Assembly: GCF_030709675.1 (NCBI RefSeq)
Contig: NZ_JAUZQD010000012.1
Location: forward strand, 62,001 to 126,000
Length of the DNA stretch: 64,000 bases
Direction of reading: 5' to 3'
Origin: Symbioplanes lichenis
GTDB taxonomy: Bacteria; Actinomycetota; Actinomycetes; Mycobacteriales; Micromonosporaceae
The translations under genes and the position numbers were made by a program. Of this stretch, positions 1-6,836 are shown piece after piece. Under the pieces are notes generated by a model. The model was not told where the DNA came from. It did no database searches and saw only the letters and a list, made by a program, of their open reading frames with translations. Within the stretch, counting starts at the first letter, position 1. Every line of letters starts with the position of its first letter.

Positions 1-709
1 TGTGGAGCGTGCGCGCGGTGATGCAGCCGTTGGTGGTCGGGTCGTCGACCGTGCAGGGCAGCGGGCCGTAGTCGCCGTCGGCGTTGCGGGGGGCCGGGTC
101 GGCGATCTTGCTCTTGGTGTCGACCAGGCCCTTGGTGACCACGTCGCCGCCGACCAGGGCGAGGGCGTCCTCGGCGGACTCCTTCTGCTTCTCCATGGCG
201 GCGAGGTTCTGCTTCTGCGCCTTGACCTCGGCGTCGAGCTTGGCCTTGGCCGTCGCGACCTCGTCGATGGCGGCGTTCAGCTCGCGCAGCTTGTGGTCGT
301 TGCGGTTGTTGATCTCCTCGAGGGAGACCGCCTTGTCCAGGAAGCCGGTGGGCGAGTTGGTGTCCAGCATGAAGCCGAAGGTGGTGATGCGCCCGGTGCG
401 ATACTGCTGCGCCGCGACCGCGTTCACCTCGGGGATCAGCTTGTCCCGCTTCGCCTCGGCCGTCTTGACCTGGAGCGAGAGGTTGAGCTGGTTCTTGGTC
501 GACTTGGCGACCGCGTTCTTCGCCTCGGTGAAACGCCGGCCGGTGCTCTCGAGCACGTCGTTGAGCCGCGTGTCGTCGGCCTCCTCGGCCGTGTCCGGGC
601 CGGTGCTGGGCGCCGCGCTCGCGGAGGACACCGGCGTGCCGACCAGACCGGCGGTGACGAGCGTGGACAAGGCGAGAATCAGCCATCGGCGGCCGGGTCT
701 TGCCGTCAT
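1..709 (-). CDS. Secreted coiled-coil protein with ARB-07466-type C-terminal domain (partial, cut by window edge)
   Basis: The ORF runs off the left edge; the ATG at 707-709 begins MTARPGRRW and is followed by a hydrophobic stretch and an AxA-type signal-peptide site near residue 33. A long Lys/Glu/Ala-rich coiled coil (about residues 45-185) follows. The visible end, VDDPTTNGCITARTLH, matches the same point in the divergent gene at 1232-2341, so the two are paralogues and the missing part is probably the same C-terminal domain found in actinobacterial cell-wall-associated proteins. An exported envelope role is inferred. The gene lies directly behind a ydaO-type riboswitch on the same strand, so expression is likely tuned by cyclic di-AMP, as for other wall-lytic genes in actinobacteria. 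Confidence 0.82.
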   Translation of the reverse strand, partial: MTARPGRRWLILALSTLVTAGLVGTPVSSASAAPSTGPDTAEEADDTRLNDVLESTGRRFTEAKNAVAKSTKNQLNLSLQVKTAEAKRDKLIPEVNAVAAQQYRTGRITTFGFMLDTNSPTGFLDKAVSLEEINNRNDHKLRELNAAIDEVATAKAKLDAEVKAQKQNLAAMEKQKESAEDALALVGGDVVTKGLVDTKSKIADPAPRNADGDYGPLPCTVDDPTTNGCITARTLH

Positions 710-727
710 GCAGTTTCCTTCCAGGTA

Positions 728-856
728 GCCGCCGACCGGGTTAGCTGACGGGTTCGGGACGGAAGCGATCCCTACCGCTGACTCAGCGGATTCACCCCAT
801 TACTGCGTGGGTCCCCGGTTCACCTTTCCGTGATTGAGCGGTGGCTCGCCGGCGCC
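728..856 (-). promoter_or_regulatory. ydaO/yuaA-type (cyclic di-AMP) riboswitch for the leftward secreted protein
   Basis: Read on the minus strand this leader carries the conserved blocks of the ydaO class: GGGTGAATCCGC, GGTAGGGATC, then TTCCGTCCCGAACCCG and CAGCTAACCCGGTCGGCGG, in that order and spacing. The last block ends about 18 bases before the ATG at 709. The same blocks occur in the opposite direction at 1092-1213. The class assignment rests on recalled consensus blocks; a covariance-model scan would settle the exact ends. Confidence 0.85.
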
Positions 857-1091
857 GTTCGGGCGGCACCTGTCGGGGCGAGACCGGCCGAAAGCTTACC
901 TGACCGGAGCCGTTTCCTCAGCGCTCGTCAAATCAGCTTTATCCGTTACGGGACAACGACTTTGCGTAACTGCTCGATGCGGTGACATGAGTCATAGTTA
1001 CGAACGGAAAGTGGTTAGTCGACTTCGTACAGTGCGACCTCTGTGAATACGTGACATTGATGGGTAGTCTTCGTCACGGTTCCATCACGGA
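857..1091. other. Shared promoter region between two divergent riboswitch genes
   Basis: There is no gene here. The stretch is less GC-rich than its surroundings and must hold both outward promoters. GTTACG at 945-950 pairs with CGTAAC at 965-970, and another GTTACG lies at 997-1002; these could be a regulator site. TACAGT at 1028-1033 fits a -10 hexamer for the rightward gene, but I see no convincing -35 partner. Confidence 0.4.
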
Positions 1092-1213
1092 GCCGCCGCC
1101 CAATCGCCGCCAGGCGAGCCGGGGACCCAACGCAACAATGGGGTGAATCCGCAGGTCTCCTGCGGTAGGGATCACTTCCGTCCCGAACCCGTCAGCTAAC
1201 TCGGTCGGCGGTC
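1092..1213 (+). promoter_or_regulatory. ydaO/yuaA-type (cyclic di-AMP) riboswitch for the rightward secreted protein
   Basis: The conserved blocks are GGGTGAATCCGC (1141-1152), GGTAGGGATC (about 1163-1172) and TTCCGTCCCGAACCCG (1176-1191), followed by a CAGCTAAC block to 1200. CCGCC near 1093-1100 can pair with GGCGG at 1207-1211 to close the outer helix. The element ends about 18 bases before the GTG at 1232 and just before the GGGAAGG ribosome site, so ligand binding could control terminator or ribosome-site access. Confidence 0.87.
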
Positions 1214-1231
1214 TTACGGGAAGGATCGCAC

Positions 1232-2341
1232 GTGAAGCACGACCCCGTTCGACGACGATTGGCGGCCGCGCTGGCCACGCTCGTGGCCGTGACCGGGCTC
1301 GCTCTCGCCGCCCCCGGCGGACCGGCCCTGGCCGCCCCCGGCCCCCTGGCCGCGCCCGGCGACTCCGGCGACGACGGCGAGGGCGGCTCGAAGGACCTGG
1401 TCGAGGCGCTCAACTCCGCGTCGAAGCGGTTCGTCGAGGCCAAGGACGCGCTGGCCAAGTCCAAGCAACGCCAGCAGGAGCTCACCGCCAAGGTCGCCGA
1501 TCTCGACAAGGAGCTGGGCCCGCGCCAGTCCGCGCTCGACGACGTGGTCCGCCAGACCTACCAGACCGGCCGCCTGGGCCCGGTCGGCGCGCTGCTCACG
1601 GCGTCCGAGAGCAGCAGCCTGCTCGACCGCGTCGACACCCTCGAGAAGGTCGCCGTCAAGCAGGACAAGGCGATCCGCGACCTCAAGAACACCCGCGACG
1701 AGCAGGCCAAGGCCAAGGCCGCCATCGACGCCGAGGTGCGCAACCAGCAGCGCCAGGTCAACCTGATGGCCAAGGGCAAGACCCAGGCCGAGAACGCGCT
1801 CAAGGCCCACAACGCCGAGGTCGCCGCCGAGTCGTCGTCCAGCGACTCGTCCTCCGCCTCTTCTGACAGCTCGTCGTCCGGCAGCTCGTCCTCCGGCAGC
1901 AACAACACCTCACGCGCCGAGCCGGCACCGCGCAACTCCGACGGCTCCCTGCCGAGCGAGTCGTGCAGCCTCAACGACCCCACGACCAGCGGCTGCATCT
2001 CGCCCCGCACCCTGCACGCCATGCAGGAGGCCAAGAAGGACGGCTTCACCCGCTTCGTGGCCTGCTTCCGCGAACAGAGCACCGGCGAGCACCCCCTCGG
2101 CAAGGCCTGCGACTTCGCCGCCGACAAGTCCGGCTTCGGCGGCGTCGCCACCGGCAGCAGCCGCACCTACGGCAACAACCTGGCCGACTACTTCATCGCC
2201 AACGCCGACCGGCTGGGCGTCCTCTACGTGATCTGGTTCAAGCGCATCTGGCTGCCGAGCAGCGGCTGGAAGGCCTACTCACGCGGCAACGGCGACCCGT
2301 CCAGCGACCACACCAACCACGTGCACCTGTCGATGCGCTAA
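1232..2341 (+). CDS. Secreted coiled-coil protein with ARB-07466-type C-terminal domain
   Basis: The 369-residue product starts at a GTG preceded by GGGAAGG. Residues 1-30 form a signal peptide (Arg-rich start, hydrophobic core, AAPGGPALA). A Lys/Gln/Glu-rich coiled coil covers about 50-195, a Ser-rich linker about 200-225, and the C-terminal 120 residues carry NDPTTSGCISPRTLH and SSDHTNHVHLSMR, including the His pair typical of this domain family in secreted actinobacterial wall proteins. The catalytic role is unproven; a peptidoglycan-associated function is inferred from export, the coiled coil and the c-di-AMP riboswitch. It is the paralogue of the cut gene at 1-709. Confidence 0.88.
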   Translation: MKHDPVRRRLAAALATLVAVTGLALAAPGGPALAAPGPLAAPGDSGDDGEGGSKDLVEALNSASKRFVEAKDALAKSKQRQQELTAKVADLDKELGPRQSALDDVVRQTYQTGRLGPVGALLTASESSSLLDRVDTLEKVAVKQDKAIRDLKNTRDEQAKAKAAIDAEVRNQQRQVNLMAKGKTQAENALKAHNAEVAAESSSSDSSSASSDSSSSGSSSSGSNNTSRAEPAPRNSDGSLPSESCSLNDPTTSGCISPRTLHAMQEAKKDGFTRFVACFREQSTGEHPLGKACDFAADKSGFGGVATGSSRTYGNNLADYFIANADRLGVLYVIWFKRIWLPSSGWKAYSRGNGDPSSDHTNHVHLSMR

Positions 2342-2357
2342 CGGTTGCTCACTCGTC

Positions 2358-2390
2358 GATGCCGTCCGGCCCCTGGGTCGGGCGGCATCT
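2358..2390 (+). terminator. Rho-independent-like hairpin after the secreted-protein gene
   Basis: GATGCCGTCC pairs with GGGCGGCATC with one mismatch across a short loop, 17 bases after the stop codon at 2341. A weak T-rich stretch follows. Confidence 0.55.
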
Positions 2391-2489
2391 TCGTGTGCGC
2401 CACGAGCAGCAGCGGCGGGAGTCGCGCACGGCTACCTGCGTGAGTGGTTGCGCCCAAGAACCAAAAAACAAAACCCCGCAGCGCAGTCC

Positions 2490-2495
2490 TACAGT
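2490..2495 (+). promoter_or_regulatory. -10 hexamer of a probable leaderless gene
   Basis: TACAGT is followed by six bases and then the ATG at 2502, and no ribosome site is present. This spacing fits a transcript starting at the start codon. Confidence 0.5.
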
Positions 2496-2501
2496 GGCAA
2501 C

Positions 2502-2948
2502 ATGTCCGACGGCGACGGCGACGGCGACGAGGCTTTGAGCGGCGGGCGGATGACGGCCGGCGTCGTGCGGATCGGGGCGACCGTGCGGCAGCCGCGCTCG
2601 GCGGCGTCCGAGTTCACGGCCGTGCTGCTCGCCGAGTTCGCCGCGGCGGGATTCGACGGCGCGCCCCGGCGTCTGGGATGGGACGAGGCCGGCCGGGACT
2701 TCTTGTCGTTCCTGCCCGGTGAGGTGCCCGCCAAGTGGCGCGCCTGGACCGACGACCAGGTCGCGGCGGCCGGGGTGTTGCTGCGGCGCATGCATGACGC
2801 GACCCGGGATCTCGCCCGGCGCCTCGCGCGCAACGAGGACTTCTGGAGTGGCGCGAAGGGGCCGGCGCCGGCCGAGATGGTGGCGTGGACCCGGCGGGAG
2901 CGGGCCTGGGTGACCCGCTCCCGAGAGGTGTTCGAGGACGCTCTCTAG
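2502..2948 (+). CDS. Aminoglycoside-phosphotransferase-family protein lacking the catalytic middle (probably decayed)
   Basis: The 148-residue product contains the N-terminal lobe pattern of small APH-like kinases: VVRIGATVRQP, then GFDGAPRRLGWDE, then LSFLPGEVP and LLRRMHDAT. Complete family members are about 240-280 residues and next show HGD-N and D motifs for phosphotransfer. Here the text passes directly to AWTRRERAWVTRSREVFEDAL, which resembles the usual C-terminal tail. The catalytic loop and metal-binding Asp are therefore absent. An internal deletion is the simplest reading, leaving either a pseudogene or a non-enzymatic remnant. Start chosen from the TACAGT hexamer six bases upstream. 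Confidence 0.6.
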   Translation: MSDGDGDGDEALSGGRMTAGVVRIGATVRQPRSAASEFTAVLLAEFAAAGFDGAPRRLGWDEAGRDFLSFLPGEVPAKWRAWTDDQVAAAGVLLRRMHDATRDLARRLARNEDFWSGAKGPAPAEMVAWTRRERAWVTRSREVFEDAL

Positions 2949-3011
2949 AGCGACCGCGATGGGCCCGGGGCCAGCCCTTGAGCGACCGCGATGGGCCCGA
3001 GGCCGGCCCTA
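2948..3011. repeat. Two-copy 32-bp tandem repeat between convergent stops
   Basis: The unit beginning GAGCGACCGCGATGGGCCCG occurs at 2948-2979 and again at 2980-3011 with three base differences; a third partial start follows in the end of the GH65 gene. The repeat spans the whole gap between the two convergent genes. Confidence 0.8.
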
Positions 3012-5375
3012 GAGCGACACCGCCCGGCGCACCGGGGCGCGGCCCGCGGGCTGCACCGGCGCGGGACCCGTCGGCGGGGCCGGCGGGATCGGGACGACGA
3101 CCGGCTTCACCTGGGTGACGGTGATTTCCTTGCCGTGGTGGGTGAGGTCGAGGGTGGCCGAGCCTCCCCCGTTGCGCAGCGAGTAGGTCACCTCGTCCGC
3201 CGAGACCTCGACGCGCAGGCGCTTGCCCTTCCACAGCAGGGAGAACTCGAGGGCGTTGATGCGGCTGGGCAGGCGCGGGGCGAAGGAGAGCTGGCCGCCG
3301 AAGTCGCGCATGCCGCCGAGCCCCGCCACCAGGGAGATCCAGGTGCCGGCGAGGGAGGCCACGTGGACGCCGTCGCGGGCGTTCTGGTGGAGGTCGTGCA
3401 GGTCCATCAGGGCGGCCTCGCCCAGGTAGTCGTGCGCGAGCTCGAGGTGGCCGGTCTCGGCCGCGAGGACGGCCTGGATGCAGGCGGACAGCGACGAGTC
3501 GCGGACCGTACGGGCGTCGTAGTAGGCGAAGTTGCGGGCCTTCTCCTCCGGGGTGAAGGAGTCGCCGCGGATGTACATCGCCATGACCAGGTCGGCCTGC
3601 TTGACGACCTGCTTGCGGTAGAGGTCGAAGTACGGGTAGTTGAGCAGCAGCGGGTACGCCTCGGCGGGCGTGTTCTCGAAGTCCCACTCCTGGAGCCGGG
3701 TGAAGCCCTCGCACTGCTGGTGGACGCCGAGTTCCCGGTCGTACGGGATGTGCACGGCGGCCGCCGCGTCGCGCCAGGAGGCGGACTCCTCGTCGTCGAC
3801 GCCGAACTTGCGGGCGAGGTCGGGGTGGCGCTTGCACGCGTCCGCCGCCGCGTAGAAGTTCTGCTGGGCCATCAGGTTGGTGTAGATGTTGTCGTTGACC
3901 ACGGCCGTGTATTCGTCCGGGCCGGTGACGCCGTCGATGTGGAAGCGGCCGTGCCGGTCGTGGTGGCCGAGCGAGCGCCACAGCCGGGCGGTCTCGACGA
4001 GCAGCTCCAGGCCGACCTCGCGCTCGAAGTCGGTGTCGCCGGTGGCCGAGACGTAGCGGCGGACCGCGTCGGCGATGTCGGCGCCGATGTGGAAGCCCGC
4101 GGTGCCGGCCGGCCAGTAACCGGAGCACTCCTGGCCGCGGATGGTGCGCCACGGGAAGGCCGCGCCCTGCAGGCCGAGCGTCTGCGCGCGCTCCTTGGCC
4201 AGGTCGAGCGTCGAGTGCCGCCAGCGCAGCACGTCGGCGGCCGCGGAGGGCTGGGTGTAGGTGAGGGCGGGCAGCACGAACGTCTCGGAGTCCCAGAACG
4301 TGTGACCGTCGTAGCCCGGGCCGCTGAGGCCCTTGGAGCCGATCGGGCGCTGCTCGGCACGGGCACCGGCCTGCAGCGTGTGGAACAGCCCGAAGCGGAC
4401 CGCCTGCTGGACCTCGGGGTCACCCTCGACCTTGACGTCGGAGTGATCCCAGAACTCGTCGAGGTATTCGCGCTGGGCCTCGAGCAGACCCTCCCAGCCG
4501 TCGAGGCGGGCGCTGGCGAGGGCCGCGCCGACCTGGTCGCGCACGGCGGGCAGAGAGCGGTTGCTCGACCAGCCGTAAGCGGCCAGCTTGACGACGCGCA
4601 GCTTCTGGCCGGGCTCGAGCTTGCAGGCCACGGTGGTGCGCAGCCAGTCCGGGTGGCCCTCGGTGGTGACCGCGTGCTTGCCGGGCGCCTCGACCAGGTG
4701 CTCCATGGCGGCGGCCATGCGCAGCTCGCTGGCCTTGGTGCGGTGCACGAGGATGCCGCCGGTGCGCTGCTCCAGCATCTCCTCGGCCTGCAGCGGGTGG
4801 TCGAGCACGGCGGCGACGCGCGGGTCCTTGCTCGACATCGGCAGCTGCTCGTTGGCGACCAGCTCCGACTGGAGGATCACGCGGGCGGTGTCGTTGAGCG
4901 GCTCGACCTCGTAGAGGAACGCGACCACGGCGCGCTGGGTGAACGACACCAGGCGGGTGGTGCGGACGCGGATGCCCTGGCCGGACGGCGAGACCCACTC
5001 GACGACCCGCTCGAGCGTGCCCGCGCGCAGGTCCAGCGTGCGCTCGTGGGAGCGCAGCTCGCCGTAGCGGACGTCGAACGGCTCGTCGTCGACGAGCAGC
5101 CGCATCAGCTTGGCGTTGGTCACGTTGACCATGGTCTGGCCGGACTCGGGGAAGCCGTAGCCGGCCTCCGCGTGCGGCAGCGGGCGCAGCTCGTAGAACG
5201 AGTTGAGATAGGTGCCCGGCAGGCCGTGCGGCTCGCCCTCGTCCAGGTTCCCCCGGATGCCGATGTGGCCGTTGGACAGGGCGAAGACCGACTCTGACTG
5301 GGCCAGCAGGTCAAGGTCCAGCCGGGTCTCCCGGATGTGCCAGGGGTCGACGGGGTAGGCCCGTTCACGGATCAC
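3009..5375 (-). CDS. Glycoside hydrolase family 65 phosphorylase (maltose/trehalose/kojibiose phosphorylase type)
   Basis: The 788-residue cytoplasmic protein has the GH65 layout: an N-terminal beta-sandwich (NGHIGIRGNLDEG near residue 36), then an (alpha/alpha)6 barrel with the active-site segment GVTGPDEYTAVVNDN. Glu488 in that segment is the family's general acid. The family cleaves alpha-glucosides with inorganic phosphate to give beta-glucose 1-phosphate. The gene lies 53 bp after a beta-phosphoglucomutase on the same strand, which would convert that product to glucose 6-phosphate, so the two form a disaccharide-salvage operon. Which disaccharide is used cannot be read from sequence alone. 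GTG start with GAGAGG upstream. Confidence 0.9.
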   Translation of the reverse strand: MIRERAYPVDPWHIRETRLDLDLLAQSESVFALSNGHIGIRGNLDEGEPHGLPGTYLNSFYELRPLPHAEAGYGFPESGQTMVNVTNAKLMRLLVDDEPFDVRYGELRSHERTLDLRAGTLERVVEWVSPSGQGIRVRTTRLVSFTQRAVVAFLYEVEPLNDTARVILQSELVANEQLPMSSKDPRVAAVLDHPLQAEEMLEQRTGGILVHRTKASELRMAAAMEHLVEAPGKHAVTTEGHPDWLRTTVACKLEPGQKLRVVKLAAYGWSSNRSLPAVRDQVGAALASARLDGWEGLLEAQREYLDEFWDHSDVKVEGDPEVQQAVRFGLFHTLQAGARAEQRPIGSKGLSGPGYDGHTFWDSETFVLPALTYTQPSAAADVLRWRHSTLDLAKERAQTLGLQGAAFPWRTIRGQECSGYWPAGTAGFHIGADIADAVRRYVSATGDTDFEREVGLELLVETARLWRSLGHHDRHGRFHIDGVTGPDEYTAVVNDNIYTNLMAQQNFYAAADACKRHPDLARKFGVDDEESASWRDAAAAVHIPYDRELGVHQQCEGFTRLQEWDFENTPAEAYPLLLNYPYFDLYRKQVVKQADLVMAMYIRGDSFTPEEKARNFAYYDARTVRDSSLSACIQAVLAAETGHLELAHDYLGEAALMDLHDLHQNARDGVHVASLAGTWISLVAGLGGMRDFGGQLSFAPRLPSRINALEFSLLWKGKRLRVEVSADEVTYSLRNGGGSATLDLTHHGKEITVTQVKPVVVPIPPAPPTGPAPVQPAGRAPVRRAVSL

Positions 5376-5428
5376 GGTGGTGCCTCTCAGCGGTGAGAAG
5401 AGAAGATAAGACTTTGGGGGGTGGGGTC

Positions 5429-6163
5429 TTACAGGAGCTCGGCGAGGTCCTGCACGACGATGTCGGCGCCGTGCTCGCGCAGCGCGTCGGCCTGACCGGC
5501 CCGGTCCACGCCGATCACATAGCCGAACCCGCCGGCCCTGCCCGCCTCGACCCCCGCCAGGGCGTCCTCGAAGACGGCACAGTTCTCCGGCGGAACGCCG
5601 AGCAGCTTCGCACCATAGAGGAACGTGTCGGGCGCCGGTTTGCCGGGCAGGCCCTCCGCCCGGGCGACGACGCCGTCGACGCGCACCTCCAGGAGGTCGG
5701 CGATGCCGGCCGCCTCGAGCACGTCCTTGCAGTTGGCACTGGCGGACACGACCGCCCGGTGCAGGCCGGCCGCGGTCACGGCCCGCAGATAGTCGACAGA
5801 TCCGGGGTAAACCTGCACGGCCCCCTCCTGGATCTTCTGCAGAACCAGGATGTTCTTACGGTTGCCGACCCCGTTGACGGTCTCCGCGTCGGGCGCGTCG
5901 TCGGGGGTGCCTTCGGGCAGGGTGATGCCCCGGGAGGCGAGGAAGGTGCGGACCCCGTCGGCACGCTGCCGGCCGTCGACGAACTTGTGGTAGTCGGCGC
6001 CGGAGTCGAAGGGCACGAACGGCTGGGCATGTTCTGCCGACCACTGCCGCAGGAAGACGTCGAAGGTCTGCTTCCAGGCCGCGTTGTGGACCAGGGCGGT
6101 CTGGGTGAGCACGCCGTCGAGATCGAAAAGACAGGTGGTCACGTGAGGAGGTAGTCCGAACAC
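5429..6163 (-). CDS. pgmB: Beta-phosphoglucomutase (HAD superfamily)
   Basis: The 244-residue product has the HAD signature CLFDLDGVL with nucleophile Asp14 and acid/base Asp16, a cap domain after it, VSASANCKDVL as the motif II region, GKPAPDTFLYGAKLLGV with the motif III Lys, and VFEDALAGVEAGRAGG as motif IV. It interconverts beta-glucose 1-phosphate and glucose 6-phosphate. Its position ahead of the GH65 phosphorylase supports this over a general phosphatase. The GTG at 6163 was chosen because TACATT lies exactly six bases upstream; an ATG 33 bases earlier is possible but would place the hexamer inside the gene. Confidence 0.88.
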   Translation of the reverse strand: MFGLPPHVTTCLFDLDGVLTQTALVHNAAWKQTFDVFLRQWSAEHAQPFVPFDSGADYHKFVDGRQRADGVRTFLASRGITLPEGTPDDAPDAETVNGVGNRKNILVLQKIQEGAVQVYPGSVDYLRAVTAAGLHRAVVSASANCKDVLEAAGIADLLEVRVDGVVARAEGLPGKPAPDTFLYGAKLLGVPPENCAVFEDALAGVEAGRAGGFGYVIGVDRAGQADALREHGADIVVQDLAELL

Positions 6164-6169
6164 TGGACC

Positions 6170-6175
6170 AATGTA
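6170..6175 (-). promoter_or_regulatory. -10 hexamer of the leaderless pgmB-GH65 operon
   Basis: On the minus strand TACATT is followed by GGTCCA and then the GTG start at 6163. No ribosome site is visible, consistent with leaderless transcription. Confidence 0.5.
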
Positions 6176-6241
6176 GTCGCCCGCCGCGCGTGACACCCTG
6201 GAAAGCCCGGCACGAGGTTTCCACGGCGTTTCCCGCGTGGG

Positions 6242-6760
6242 TCAGGCCGTCGCGGACGGCCCGTTTACCAGGTCAGACGCGGTATGGGAGGTCATTAAAC
6301 CGATTTTCAGTCCGATAGTTGTCCCGATCGGCCCGGTCGCCATCGTGACCTCGTCGCACAGCTGGTACGCCAGCCAGATGCCCCGCCCGCCGACGTCGAA
6401 CGCCTCCGGCACCTCGGGCGGCCGCTGGAACTCCTCCGGAATGCCCGGCCCCGAGTCGGTGATCGTGCACCAGAGATCCCCGGCCGTGAGGGCCAGCACG
6501 AGCCGTCCGCCGCCCCCGCCGTGCAGGACGACGTTGGTGATCACCTCGTTGACGGCGAGGACGAACCCGTCCCGGCGGTCCCCGAGGGCGAGCCGGCCGA
6601 GCCGGTCGAGGACCTCGTGCCGGAGCACCGTGATGTCGTCCTGGCCGAAGACCCGGTCGAGCAGCGGCCCGTCACCGGTCTGCCGCCACGACGCATCGAC
6701 GTCCGGCGACTCCCTGCCCGGAGCCGGACGCAGCACATTCTGTCCGACGCTGTCCTCCAC
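6242..6760 (-). CDS. Anti-sigma-factor-type ATP-binding protein (HATPase, RsbW-like)
   Basis: The 172-residue product is a single GHKL ATPase domain. The N box NEVITNVVLHG, the G1 box DSGPGIP and the G2 box GGRGIWLAYQL are all intact. Stand-alone domains of this type bind ATP and act as serine kinases or sequestering partners in sigma-factor/anti-anti-sigma switches. No sigma factor or STAS protein is adjacent, so its partner is unknown. A TAGGCT hexamer lies eight bases before the chosen GTG at 6760; the N-terminal region before about residue 40 is weakly constrained and the start is uncertain. Confidence 0.8.
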   Translation of the reverse strand: MEDSVGQNVLRPAPGRESPDVDASWRQTGDGPLLDRVFGQDDITVLRHEVLDRLGRLALGDRRDGFVLAVNEVITNVVLHGGGGGRLVLALTAGDLWCTITDSGPGIPEEFQRPPEVPEAFDVGGRGIWLAYQLCDEVTMATGPIGTTIGLKIGLMTSHTASDLVNGPSATA

Positions 6761-6836
6761 CGCCGTGCAGCCTACGCTCTGTGCCACCGTCGTGGCAGCC
6801 CTCCGAGCCCTCTTTCCGCGACAAACCAGACAACGA

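Noticed and set aside
2991..5297. 768-codon open frame opposite the GH65 gene
   Set aside because: It mirrors the GH65 gene in the complementary frame, is full of Val/Gly/Asp/Arg repeats typical of high-GC antisense frames, and shows no domain.
6197..6241. Possible operator before pgmB
   Set aside because: No repeat or palindrome longer than expected by chance.
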